From: Providencia huaxiensis
GTDB lineage: Bacteria; Pseudomonadota; Gammaproteobacteria; Enterobacterales; Enterobacteriaceae
Assembly (NCBI RefSeq): GCF_002843235.3
Contig: NZ_CP031122.1
Coordinates: 62,001 to 126,000 of the forward strand
Direction of reading: 5' to 3'
Length of the DNA stretch: 64,000 bases
The position numbers and the translations under genes were made by a program. The notes beneath the pieces were generated by a model. It worked only from the letters and a program-made list of their open reading frames with translations, was not told the origin of the DNA and made no database searches. Shown in pieces: positions 56,259 through 64,000 of this stretch; position 1 is the first letter of the stretch; the number at the start of each line of letters is the position of its first letter.

Positions 56259-56921
56259 TCACACTGTTCTATTGTAACGGAGTTCTCGATAAGCATCCCA
56301 TGCTTGCTCTGATGAGACACCTCGACAACCAACATCTGTGGCGCACTCAAGGTCCATCTTGTACTGCTTAACCTTCTGGTCTGCTGTATCGCCCCAGCTC
56401 ATGGCTGATGGGTACTTGGAAACACTAAACACATTTTCAAGTTCAGCCTGATAGTCGTCGTTTTGTAACAGAGGTTCGGTTTCACCATCATCCCAGCGAA
56501 TGTAAGCCTTACCCTGGAGAGCCTTCAAATGCAAAGGCACCAGTAAGGTGGAAATCACTTCGTCAGCCCTGATGTCTTTGTAAGCACACCAGTGAGGTTT
56601 AACGGTGATCACACCATTTACCAAAACGATGTCACACGCCAGTGTCGCTTCAACATTATCGTTAACATCCTGCCGAGCGTAGATCTCCACGAAACCAACC
56701 TGCTCTGGAACAACCTTGTCGATGAAGCTCCAAAAGCTGGGGTACGACGTTCCATCGCTGAGCGTCAACTGACCGTCATGCTCTTTCAGCATACGGTTCA
56801 GTTGTGCAGTGAAGAACTCTGCCGACACTTTTCTTGCCAATGGTTCCATATCACTCAGTCGTAGAGTGGCTCCTGCACCCCCCTCATACACCTCTCCAAA
56901 AAAGAAATCTCTCTTACGCAT
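56259..56921 (-). CDS. Unknown protein of the traI unit (220 aa)
   Basis: ATG 56921 overlaps the stop of the 125-aa exported protein as TAATG. No signal peptide at the start (MRKRDFFFGEVYEGG). Contains YPSFWSFIDKVVPEQVGFVEIYARQDV, VNGVITVKPHWCAYKDIRADEVIST, and two Cys near the C-terminus (LECATDVGCRG). No family recognised. Last gene of the unit that begins with traI. Confidence 0.75.
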   Translation of the reverse strand: MRKRDFFFGEVYEGGAGATLRLSDMEPLARKVSAEFFTAQLNRMLKEHDGQLTLSDGTSYPSFWSFIDKVVPEQVGFVEIYARQDVNDNVEATLACDIVLVNGVITVKPHWCAYKDIRADEVISTLLVPLHLKALQGKAYIRWDDGETEPLLQNDDYQAELENVFSVSKYPSAMSWGDTADQKVKQYKMDLECATDVGCRGVSSEQAWDAYRELRYNRTV

Positions 56922-57298
56922 TAGACTTTGCCTCCTTTAATCGCTTGCTGGGTCAGCTTGATCCAGTTCAACGGGTTTTCACAGTCAACATGGTTGCCAG
57001 CGGCACCAACTACCGTTTTGTATGCCTCCGAGCCTGCCGCTGTGTGTACTGCCAGCATAAACGAAAACATAGGGTCATTTTGCATGGTGCCAATCATCAT
57101 TGCACTGGAAGTGTCTTTGAGCTGGCAGTTTTCAACCCGCAGATTGAGTACATCTTTTGCCACCATCTTACAGTCGGGACACACCTTCTCAAGGTTCTTG
57201 AGCTTTGCGTCGTCATTGAGCACATCAGGAGCCGCGATGGCAGTACCGGCCATACACAGCCCCAGTGCCAGCAGTTTGAGTTTATTGGTTACTTTCAT
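56921..57298 (-). CDS. Exported Cys-containing protein (125 aa)
   Basis: ATG 57298 follows AGAGAGGAACC. Signal peptide ends IAA before PDVLND. Mature part of about 100 residues with four Cys, including CPDCKMV, a CxxC pair, plus ENC and VDC. A periplasmic protein with disulfides, plausibly a DsbC client. No family recognised. Confidence 0.75.
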   Translation of the reverse strand: MKVTNKLKLLALGLCMAGTAIAAPDVLNDDAKLKNLEKVCPDCKMVAKDVLNLRVENCQLKDTSSAMMIGTMQNDPMFSFMLAVHTAAGSEAYKTVVGAAGNHVDCENPLNWIKLTQQAIKGGKV

Positions 57299-57307
57299 GG
57301 TTCCTCT

Positions 57308-57754
57308 CTATATCGTTCCAATTTCGTTTCGGTAAAAGAACAGTGGCCCAGTGACTGTTCTGAGTTCCGGCGTTACTTGCTTTACTCTTGAGCAAATATG
57401 CTGCTTGAAAAAGTTGTGGTATCCGTACAAAGCTGGGCGTGTAAAAACGGAATAGATAATGAGGGTGATGGCCGCACCAGCGGCCCACCCGATCACGTCC
57501 GGAGAGATAAGTCCTGGCACGTCTGAGATACGTTCTGGTTCAACCAAGCGGCACACCACCAGCACCCAGAACCACATTACCGGCATCACAAAGATCATCT
57601 TTCCGACGCAAGCAATGAGCACCTTCACCAAATTCAAGCTCTGCGCCCAGTAAAGCCACAACGCAGACAAGGATTGGCGACGTATCACCTGGTAGACGTT
57701 CAATGGGATGTCGCACAGATGCACCCCATCTTGATTTATAACGGAGTAGCTCAT
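57308..57754 (-). CDS. Membrane protein of the traI unit (148 aa)
   Basis: ATG 57754 follows GGGAGGGAGG. Membrane segments at about residues 42-72 (LVKVLIACVGKMIFVMPVMWFWVLVVCRLV) and 92-108 (GWAAGAAITLIIYSVFT). No family recognised. Lies between the DUF4400-like gene and the exported Cys-containing protein. Confidence 0.72.
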   Translation of the reverse strand: MSYSVINQDGVHLCDIPLNVYQVIRRQSLSALWLYWAQSLNLVKVLIACVGKMIFVMPVMWFWVLVVCRLVEPERISDVPGLISPDVIGWAAGAAITLIIYSVFTRPALYGYHNFFKQHICSRVKQVTPELRTVTGPLFFYRNEIGTI

Positions 57755-57763
57755 CCTCCCTCC

Positions 57764-58393
57764 CTATACCCGTTTCTGGAGGTTGCCGAACGTCAGGCCA
57801 ACCAGGACACAGCACGTCATCATTGTCATCGGGATGACAACCGGATCGAGCGCTATGGGGATGAAGAACGCGATGAACAATCCGGCCATCAGGTACATCG
57901 TTCCGCGAACGCTATAACGATGGAGAACCGGACTCGCATAATCGAAGTTGGTCCGCTTAATTCGCCATGTCATCATCCCGTCATATACCGCAGGTACGAA
58001 CAGGATCAGCATATAGGGAGCCCACGCGGCTAACAGCGCCAACCGTGTGTAGAACTGGTAAATGACGTTGACAAAGGCTTCCATGCGGCCTTTGACCCAC
58101 ACAAACCAGCCCTTGCCCATATCCTGCATCCCCTTGGACTTCTGGCGCTCCTCTTCTGATGGGATCAGCGTTTGGTACATCCCCTCATAGAAGCCTGAAT
58201 CAATAACGCTCGACCTGAACCAGGTAGATGCTTTGTTCTGTATCCAGTCTCTTGCTTCGACACCAAGACTCTGTTCCACCAGCACGGATTCCCTTTTGAT
58301 GGCTCTGTCTGTCCAGTCGCCAGGGATCAGCAGCAATATTGCCAGCAACTCAATAACCAGCAGCCATGCGACCAGCAACCACGGCTTCTTCAT
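57764..58393 (-). CDS. DUF4400-like membrane protein (TraJ position)
   Basis: 209 aa; ATG 58393 follows AAGGAGAACCGACT. Four hydrophobic segments (LLVAWLLVIELLAILLLIP; ARLALLAAWAPYMLILFVPAV; MYLMAGLFIAFFIPIAL; MTMMTCCVLVGLTFG) and the DUF4400-like loop GVEARDWIQNKASTWFRSSVIDSGFYEGMY. Related ICE proteins of this family stand next to traD. IncC and SXT maps label a gene here traJ; I cannot tell whether that name belongs to this gene or the one before it. Probably an inner-membrane partner of TraD. Confidence 0.75.
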   Translation of the reverse strand: MKKPWLLVAWLLVIELLAILLLIPGDWTDRAIKRESVLVEQSLGVEARDWIQNKASTWFRSSVIDSGFYEGMYQTLIPSEEERQKSKGMQDMGKGWFVWVKGRMEAFVNVIYQFYTRLALLAAWAPYMLILFVPAVYDGMMTWRIKRTNFDYASPVLHRYSVRGTMYLMAGLFIAFFIPIALDPVVIPMTMMTCCVLVGLTFGNLQKRV

Positions 58394-58895
58394 AGTCGGT
58401 TCTCCTTAAAACAGTTTTCACGCTCTCACAGGTGATGAGCTCATACAGCAAGCCACGCAAAGAGGTCTCATCCTCATGGGGCTGCGGGTTAATGGATAGT
58501 TCTCCTGGATGGGAAGAAAGCCACAGTGAGAACGACTCTCCTGAATCGACAGACCATGAATCACCGCCACTATCGACAATTTGCACTTCCAACGCCCGGC
58601 AGGTTTCGGTGATCAGGGTTTCCAGAAATGCCCCAATTCTGGCCGGGTCTTCATATTTCTCTCTCTGCTCATGAAACACGAGCTGGCTGTAGCGATGCAG
58701 AGCTTCTTCAATGATCGGGTAAATCACAGGCTCCTGATTAGCCTTAATCCCGTCTGTGATGTAGCAGCTCAGCTTCTCGATGATGGCCTCCGATGCAGGC
58801 CAGTCGAATTGGAGGATGCTCAGGATGTGAGCGTTCTTGCGGCCACGACTTTTCAATTCATTCATAACCCTGTCGAAAGGGTTCACATCGACCAT
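58350..58895 (-). CDS. Unknown protein between traD and the DUF4400 gene (181 aa)
   Basis: Start at ATG 58895 (MVDVNPFDRV) with GAGGTAGCC upstream; ATG 58934, ten bases after traD, gives 194 aa but has a weak site. Soluble, acidic, helical (ILSILQFDWPASEAIIEKLSCYI, EEALHRYSQLVFHEQREKYED). Contains SGGDSWSVDSGESFSLWLSSHPGEL. No family recognised. It overlaps the DUF4400-like gene by 44 bases. Confidence 0.72.
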   Translation of the reverse strand: MVDVNPFDRVMNELKSRGRKNAHILSILQFDWPASEAIIEKLSCYITDGIKANQEPVIYPIIEEALHRYSQLVFHEQREKYEDPARIGAFLETLITETCRALEVQIVDSGGDSWSVDSGESFSLWLSSHPGELSINPQPHEDETSLRGLLYELITCESVKTVLRRTDYEEAVVAGRMAAGY

Positions 58896-58944
58896 GATGG
58901 CTACCTCGTAATCTCTATACTTCTTGTCACACATAGCTCTGCTC

Positions 58945-60810
58945 TTACTGGGTCAATATGGGCAGACGGCCTTTTACGATTGTTCCGCCTGAAATTTTGG
59001 CTATGTATTCCAGGTTCGGAAGCATTCCCAATAACTGGGCTGGGAACAGATCAGCTTCCTCCTCCATCAAACGCTCGCCTTGGTTGCCTCCGTGCATAAT
59101 GGGCTCCTTGCCATCCGAGTTCTGGCCTTGAGTCCGCATGACGTACTTGAGCCGGGTCTTCGGCAGGTTATCCGCGATATACTCCTGGGTTTCACCATCG
59201 ACGATACGCAGAGCAAACGTGTTGTTGATGTTCCCCAACACCTGGAGCGCTTTGTCTTTGCTACCCAGTCGAGCTGCGAAGTCAGCAAAAGTCTGAGTTG
59301 CAACGAAAAGACGAAGTTTCGCACCGCGACCTTTGTTCAGGAGCTGGATGAACGGGTCGTTGATCACCTCGGCAGCCTCATCAACAAAGATATTTACGGG
59401 TCTGTTGTTGACGCCGTAGTTGTATCTGTCACCGGCAACCGCTGTCAGGTCTGACAGGAAGATGGACCCCATAGCACTACCAACCATGTTGTCGGTCAGG
59501 GAGTCGAGCCCCAGATAAGCAACTTGAGCGTTGTTGATGATTTTTGCGGAATCGGTGATCTGGCGTTCGTCGCTCAGATCAGATGAGTCTGGAGACAGCA
59601 GAGGGCCTAGCTCCCCGGACGTCAGCATATTCATGATCGGCAGGAGGTTCGCCACCATCTTGGAGAAGTGGGTTTGGTCGTGCTGGAACATCGACAGCAA
59701 GCCTTCCAGGTCAGAGTTCGGGTGCTCAGGTTGGATGATGTCGTAGTAGAACTTCATCAACGCGAAAGCGATCTTCTCACGCGAACCGTTTTTGGCTTTT
59801 TCCAAGTAAGCCGCTGCTTCTGCCTCCCAGTCGGGCATAACTCGCTCTGAGTAAGCCTGAACGGCCTTGATGACCAAGCCAGCAGCGCCACCTTCAAGGA
59901 ATCGGCGGAGCTTTGTCAGGTTGGGACGATCATGAGTGATGACCAAGCCCTGAGCGATGTTGTTCAGTGCCTGCCATCCAAATGATTTGAACGGGTCGGC
60001 CCCTGCTTCGGACGGGATCAACGCTGCCAAACGACTTGCGATTTCAGTCACGCGGGTGAAGTTACGCAGAGGGTCGATACGCACCGACTCTTCCGGGAAT
60101 GCTGGATGAAATGAGACGAATCTTTCCGGCTGCCCCATAGCTTCACAGGCACGTCGGGCATTGTCCCGCATCTCCTTATCCCCTTTCGGGTCTATGATGA
60201 TCACGGCTTCCCCACGCAGAATGGCCTGTGAAATCAGGATGTCGAACATACGGGTCTTGCCCGAGCCGGTGGTCCCAACGATCAGCGAATGCCCCTCAGT
60301 GTGCTTGAGTGGCTGCATCAGCTTCTCTTCTTTGGGCTCTACCCCGTGAATCCAGGGCTGGCCGATTGGCAGCTCCTTTTTCTTACCCTGTATCTTCCGG
60401 ACAACCTTTTTGACCGTGGACTCTCTCCCTACGATGGAAGTCCAGTCGCGTTTCAGGATCTCAAACACGCGCTGGGCATGGCGGTTTTCCCACAGGAACC
60501 CACTACCAAGCCACATATCGTCCGGCGTGTCCTTGATGTACTTTTGGAGCTCCGCAATGGAAATAAACTCCAGATCACGCCCCTTCAAATGCTTTTGGAG
60601 CAGGTGAAGTTTGATAGCCTTGGGCAAACGAGCCATCGCCATCACGCCACAGATCCCCGTCATCCAATAGAATGGCTCCGGCGGCATCGTGCTGACTTGC
60701 TCTACGGCCAAAGCCGCGCCGGAGGCGGCAAGCCAGCCTGCTACAGCATTTTTTTCATAGTTGGGCCGCCACGGCATCTCGTAGGCGAGCGGGTCATAAC
60801 TCATTGTCAT
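58945..60810 (-). CDS. traD: TraD coupling protein
   Basis: 621 aa; ATG 60810 overlaps the traI stop as ATGA (ATG 60804 two codons on is also possible). N-terminal membrane region (AVAGWLAASGAALAVEQV, FYWMTGICGVMAMA), Walker A GTTGSGKTRMFD near residue 180 and Walker B NIFVDEAAEVI near 475. Typical of the TraD/TraG group paired with MOBH relaxases in IncC and SXT (AYLGLDSLTDNMVGSAMGS, QVLGNINNTFALRI). It brings the TraI-bound strand to the secretion channel and pumps DNA. Confidence 0.94.
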   Translation of the reverse strand: MTMSYDPLAYEMPWRPNYEKNAVAGWLAASGAALAVEQVSTMPPEPFYWMTGICGVMAMARLPKAIKLHLLQKHLKGRDLEFISIAELQKYIKDTPDDMWLGSGFLWENRHAQRVFEILKRDWTSIVGRESTVKKVVRKIQGKKKELPIGQPWIHGVEPKEEKLMQPLKHTEGHSLIVGTTGSGKTRMFDILISQAILRGEAVIIIDPKGDKEMRDNARRACEAMGQPERFVSFHPAFPEESVRIDPLRNFTRVTEIASRLAALIPSEAGADPFKSFGWQALNNIAQGLVITHDRPNLTKLRRFLEGGAAGLVIKAVQAYSERVMPDWEAEAAAYLEKAKNGSREKIAFALMKFYYDIIQPEHPNSDLEGLLSMFQHDQTHFSKMVANLLPIMNMLTSGELGPLLSPDSSDLSDERQITDSAKIINNAQVAYLGLDSLTDNMVGSAMGSIFLSDLTAVAGDRYNYGVNNRPVNIFVDEAAEVINDPFIQLLNKGRGAKLRLFVATQTFADFAARLGSKDKALQVLGNINNTFALRIVDGETQEYIADNLPKTRLKYVMRTQGQNSDGKEPIMHGGNQGERLMEEEADLFPAQLLGMLPNLEYIAKISGGTIVKGRLPILTQ

Positions 60811-63785
60811 GTTTCATTTACCTCTAAATACAATTTTCCCTGACGTTTCTTGAGCAAAGGGCGTCTCTGTGCCCGGCTCAGCATCCCGCAGAGGATGTGT
60901 TTGCTGATGCCGATGTTTTCACCGGCAATCATGTCGAAGGCTTTGTCACTGGTTACTAAGCAGCCATCCTCTTCCAGGACAGGTGTCACGAGCCATCGGC
61001 CCGAGCGTTTTTGGATCATGTCCTTGAGCATCTGGAGTGCTTTCTGAGGCGTAACACCAGACGGCAAGAAATCTTCCGCGTTGATGTCTTTCGGGTTTGT
61101 TTTCGCCTTAGGCGGCTCAAACTCCCTAACCTCTGGATCTTCCCTTTCTCGCACCTCGACGTGTCCCAATTCCTTCTCACGCTCAACTTTGGGCTCAGGA
61201 GCCACCGGTTGAGCCTCCCGCTTAGGAAGGCGAGCCACGTTCTGTTTTTCTTGGACCGGCTTGCGCTGTTGCTCTTCAACCGGAGAAGTAACATCGACCT
61301 TCTTCTCCTTCGGCTGTGGCTGGGAGTCCTTACCTTTCGCCTTTTGTTCAGGCGAGGCTTTACCGGCATTAACCTCAGGCTTCTGCTGCTGCGCCTTTTT
61401 TCGGCTTTGTTGTTTCGGTGCAGACTTATTTTTGCTTGCATCCAAGCCAGGGGGAGAGACGAGCTCAAAGGCATCCTGGTATCCACCCATTGACGCCTCG
61501 GCATCCTTAATGGCCGCCACGACTGCATCTGAAAGCTGCTCCGCCAGTACAATTGCCTTCACTCCGCTGAAATCACGAACTTTGCGACCTGGCATAATCG
61601 GGTCCGGAACAATCGCGTTGGCGTGGGACAGCTTCGAGAGAACCTCTGACGGCGCACCCAGCGACCGAGCGCCATCCGGGTACAAAATGACGGCTTGCCC
61701 CTTCATCAGGCATAGGACTTCGCCCAGCGTCGTTTTACCTTCCAAAACAGGCATGATCGCTTGTTCAAGCAACGCCGATGCTTCCCCGTATCCAGACAAC
61801 ATCTCAACGAGCAAGGTCTTTGCGTCCTTCTCATGCTGATTAACGTTGTCCGTATGCGGCATTTCTGGCGTGTGCGTTGGTTGTTCTGGTGCGTCAGTCA
61901 GCATAGGGAGCGGCTCAATCGCCCATGATGGCGGTTCATCAGAACCACCGAACATTGGAAAGTCATCGCCCTGCAGGGAGTTTTGTTCTTGTGGAACGAA
62001 GTCCTGTTTTGGCTGCTCCTCTTGCTTTCCGGGCATTGCCACATCTGGGATTTCTGAGTTTGTTGCGTCAGTGCTGGTTGTCTCTGCCGATGCGTTGAAT
62101 GCGTCAAACGGGAAGTCGATGTCCCCCAGTCCACCCCCAACATCCTTGAGTGCTTGTAACGGATTGTCGTTTGCCAAAGGTGGTGCGTTTTTGGCAATGT
62201 CCTGAGGGGACAGATCCTCTTTTGCCTCTGGTTTATGGGGTTGTTTCTCCGTATCACTCTTCGGTTTTGCTTTGCCCGGTTTGCTCTGCGGCTTACCCTT
62301 CTTGCCAGCGTCAGGCTTAGATGATTCCGTTGGTCCCGCATCTTTTTGCTCTGGCTTCTCCTCGACAGCATCGGAGGTGCTTTTCAGCATCTCCATCGCA
62401 TCACCAAAGCCAAGGCCAGCTAGAGCTTTCTCTGCTTCCTGCTCTGCGGCCAACATGTCATCGTTCAGAGCTGCTTCACCTTCCTCTTGGTCGTCACCGT
62501 CATCGGCTTCCTCAGGATCAACGAACTCAATCTCAGCGTCCTCAACATCACCAACAACTTCCGCAGCAACAGCCGCAGGAGGCTCAGTCGTAAACACCAG
62601 GTCGTTTGATTCGAGTCGGAGCATCAAGATCTTCACCGAACCCGCCGCCTCCTGGAGCATCTCAGGCAAAACTTCCCAGTAGCGGTAGTACGCACGTTCA
62701 CCCTTCTCCTGCACCGTGTTTGGTACAGCAAAACCACGTTCGATGAGAATGTCGGCCAGTGTGTCAGGGTCTCGTGGGATACCGGGGATCTTGTCGTGGC
62801 TGATCAAGTCATAAAGGTCCCCAAGCTGTTTCCAGGCAATGAATACACCTTGGTTGAGGTGCCAGACTTTCGCGCCTGGCTCATTGACCTTCCATTTTCC
62901 GGTTTTAACCAGGCGGCGGATGGCATCGAACACGTAACGCTCGACGGGCACACCATAGGAGAACTCGTCCACATCGAGACGACTCTGGCGAAGGTCCCGT
63001 GAGACGCTCTCTTGGTCAGCGCGAAGCATCAGCTTGGTCACAGGCTGATTGACGCTGGTTCCTGAGATAGCTTCCAGCATCGCTTCCATGATGGACGGGC
63101 CAGACTTGGACAGAAACTCCCGAGTCTCAGCCGGAATAATTCGATCCACCGCCAGCAGCGAGAATTGCTCATGTCTTTTGTGTCGCTTGTCGCGCCACCG
63201 GATAAAGTAACGGTCGATTTCGTGACGGTGTGCCCAGTCATGAAGTGACTCCGAATACGGGTTCCATGTGATTGACCCGTCTTTGTCCGTAATGGACACA
63301 TCCGAGAGCGGTTTACCCACATCATGCAGCAGCCCAGAGAAACAGCTCGCCAGTCTCCAACGCGGCTCATTGTCACGGCGTTCCCGAGGCGTCCCCTCGA
63401 TGGAAAAGATAACTGACTCAGATGCCTGAGCTGCCCAGAAGGCCACTTCAAGCCCATGTCGGAACAGACCACCAGCGCCACGGTGGTGGTGTGATTCGGA
63501 AGCTGGCAACAGGTGAACAAACGCGGCATACCGCTGGATCACCGGCAAAACAAGCCGGTTGAAGTCGTCCACAGTGAAACCGAGAGAGTTCCGCACTTTC
63601 TCAATCAGTTCAGCTTGGGTTGCCAGTATCTTGTCTAGTGGGGCCACTGGCAGGCCCTTGGCAAAAGGTGGGTATCGAGGGATTTCTTCATCTTCCACGT
63701 CTTTAAGCGGCAACACTCTGGCGCTCGGCGCGGTCTCGATCACTCCACTTCGCCCACCAAATAACTTGTTAAGGGCTTTCAGCAT
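60807..63785 (-). CDS. traI: TraI relaxase, MOBH family
   Basis: 992 aa; ATG 63785. The TraI_2 domain of MOBH relaxases lies at about residues 30-340: HHHRGAGGLFRHGLEVAFWAAQ (99-120) and the HD pair in GLLHDVGKPLSD (151-162), which bind metal for cutting oriT. Residues 400-900 are a long linker rich in Gln, Glu, Pro and Lys. The C-terminal TraI_2_C-like domain (GVTPQKALQMLKDMIQKRSGRWLVTPVLEEDGCLVT) resembles a winged helix. It nicks the plasmid and stays on the transferred strand. First gene of the unit behind box 63865-63877. The oriT of IncC lies elsewhere and was not seen here. Confidence 0.93.
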   Translation of the reverse strand: MLKALNKLFGGRSGVIETAPSARVLPLKDVEDEEIPRYPPFAKGLPVAPLDKILATQAELIEKVRNSLGFTVDDFNRLVLPVIQRYAAFVHLLPASESHHHRGAGGLFRHGLEVAFWAAQASESVIFSIEGTPRERRDNEPRWRLASCFSGLLHDVGKPLSDVSITDKDGSITWNPYSESLHDWAHRHEIDRYFIRWRDKRHKRHEQFSLLAVDRIIPAETREFLSKSGPSIMEAMLEAISGTSVNQPVTKLMLRADQESVSRDLRQSRLDVDEFSYGVPVERYVFDAIRRLVKTGKWKVNEPGAKVWHLNQGVFIAWKQLGDLYDLISHDKIPGIPRDPDTLADILIERGFAVPNTVQEKGERAYYRYWEVLPEMLQEAAGSVKILMLRLESNDLVFTTEPPAAVAAEVVGDVEDAEIEFVDPEEADDGDDQEEGEAALNDDMLAAEQEAEKALAGLGFGDAMEMLKSTSDAVEEKPEQKDAGPTESSKPDAGKKGKPQSKPGKAKPKSDTEKQPHKPEAKEDLSPQDIAKNAPPLANDNPLQALKDVGGGLGDIDFPFDAFNASAETTSTDATNSEIPDVAMPGKQEEQPKQDFVPQEQNSLQGDDFPMFGGSDEPPSWAIEPLPMLTDAPEQPTHTPEMPHTDNVNQHEKDAKTLLVEMLSGYGEASALLEQAIMPVLEGKTTLGEVLCLMKGQAVILYPDGARSLGAPSEVLSKLSHANAIVPDPIMPGRKVRDFSGVKAIVLAEQLSDAVVAAIKDAEASMGGYQDAFELVSPPGLDASKNKSAPKQQSRKKAQQQKPEVNAGKASPEQKAKGKDSQPQPKEKKVDVTSPVEEQQRKPVQEKQNVARLPKREAQPVAPEPKVEREKELGHVEVREREDPEVREFEPPKAKTNPKDINAEDFLPSGVTPQKALQMLKDMIQKRSGRWLVTPVLEEDGCLVTSDKAFDMIAGENIGISKHILCGMLSRAQRRPLLKKRQGKLYLEVNET

Positions 63786-63864
63786 GTAGGTTGACCATAT
63801 TCCTATCGTATTTCTCGTCGCTACATGCTCTCAAAACACCTTTAGATCGCACACACGCCTATCT

Positions 63865-63877
63865 GTCCAATTTGGGC
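63865..63877 (-). promoter_or_regulatory. AcaCD-like box of traI
   Basis: Core GTCCAATTTGGGC, 80 bp upstream of traI and 76 bp upstream of the plus-strand lipoprotein gene, so it could serve either side. Confidence 0.6.
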
Positions 63878-63952
63878 AGTTTGAGAAACCAGCTTTCCAT
63901 CCCCCCCCTTTTAGAATGGGCTCATCGACAATTTTTGATGAGGAACGACACG

Positions 63953-64000
63953 ATGAGACAACTGATAGCAATTCTGGGAGTGGCAATTCTGGCCGGGTGT
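63953..64000 (+). CDS. Lipoprotein, 5' end only
   Basis: ATG 63953 follows GAGGAACGACACG. The 16 visible codons give MRQLIAILGVAILAGC, a lipoprotein signal peptide ending in the lipobox LAGC at the very edge of the window. It is divergent from traI across 167 bp that contain the AcaCD-like box. Nothing can be said of the mature protein. Confidence 0.75.
   Translation, partial: MRQLIAILGVAILAGC

Noticed and set aside
1..64000. tRNA, rRNA, replication origin, oriT, integrase and resistance genes
   Set aside because: Looked for and not seen; the window is backbone of a plasmid without these parts.

Overview
The window is a 64-kb piece of the backbone of a large conjugative plasmid of the IncA/C (IncC) family, or a very close relative, carried by a gammaproteobacterium (Enterobacterales, Vibrio or Aeromonas type). 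The evidence is gene content and order: a MOBH-type TraI relaxase, TraD, an F-type secretion block traL-E-K-B-V-A, dsbC, traC, a TrhF-type peptidase, a TrbC-TraW fusion, traU and traN, plus a recombination module (exo, bet, ssb), cobS/cobT-like genes, a dcm-type methyltransferase and an rhs gene. The giant Ig-like gene between traA and dsbC has 1847 codons from its second in-frame ATG, the size I recall for orf1847, the marker of type 2 IncC plasmids. No resistance gene, replication gene or tRNA is visible. The only insertion sequence is one intact IS3-family element.

Layout, left to right. 1-3573: 5' part of an rhs gene, cut by the window edge. 3.7-5.4 kb: unknown gene, a MatP-like DNA-binding protein with a palindromic operator, two tiny membrane proteins. 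5.4-33.7 kb: about 35 mostly small genes, all on the minus strand, coding for DNA metabolism (primase, YfbR-like nucleotidase, DndC-like sulfurtransferase, two methyltransferases, CobT/CobS/DUF3150, exonuclease, Bet, SSB), a YfaE-like ferredoxin and many unknown proteins. 33.9-35.6 kb: the two complete plus-strand backbone genes, an AcaB-like regulator and a lipoprotein; a third plus-strand gene begins at 63953. 35.6-63.8 kb: transfer genes, all minus strand.

Control. Ten copies of a 13-bp partly palindromic box, GYCCNWTTTNGRRY-like, sit upstream of minus-strand transcription units and match in form and placement what I know of AcaCD activator sites. With the terminators they divide the minus strand into rhs, three long operons (33.8 to 24.6 kb, 24.2 to 11.6 kb, 11.6 to 5.0 kb) and six transfer units. 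The three long operons carry two further layers that I do not know to be described: a stem-loop of changing sequence but constant architecture in front of nearly every gene, and eight copies of an ops-like leader element (loop TAGCTGG in a covarying 4-bp stem), one at the head of each operon and the rest about 3-5 kb apart inside it. These are the best candidates for an undescribed system.

Starts were reassigned where a good ribosome-binding site lies before an internal ATG. Four genes of 30-48 codons with good ribosome-binding sites or coupling were added by reading the sequence directly. All family assignments are by reading motifs; no database was searched.
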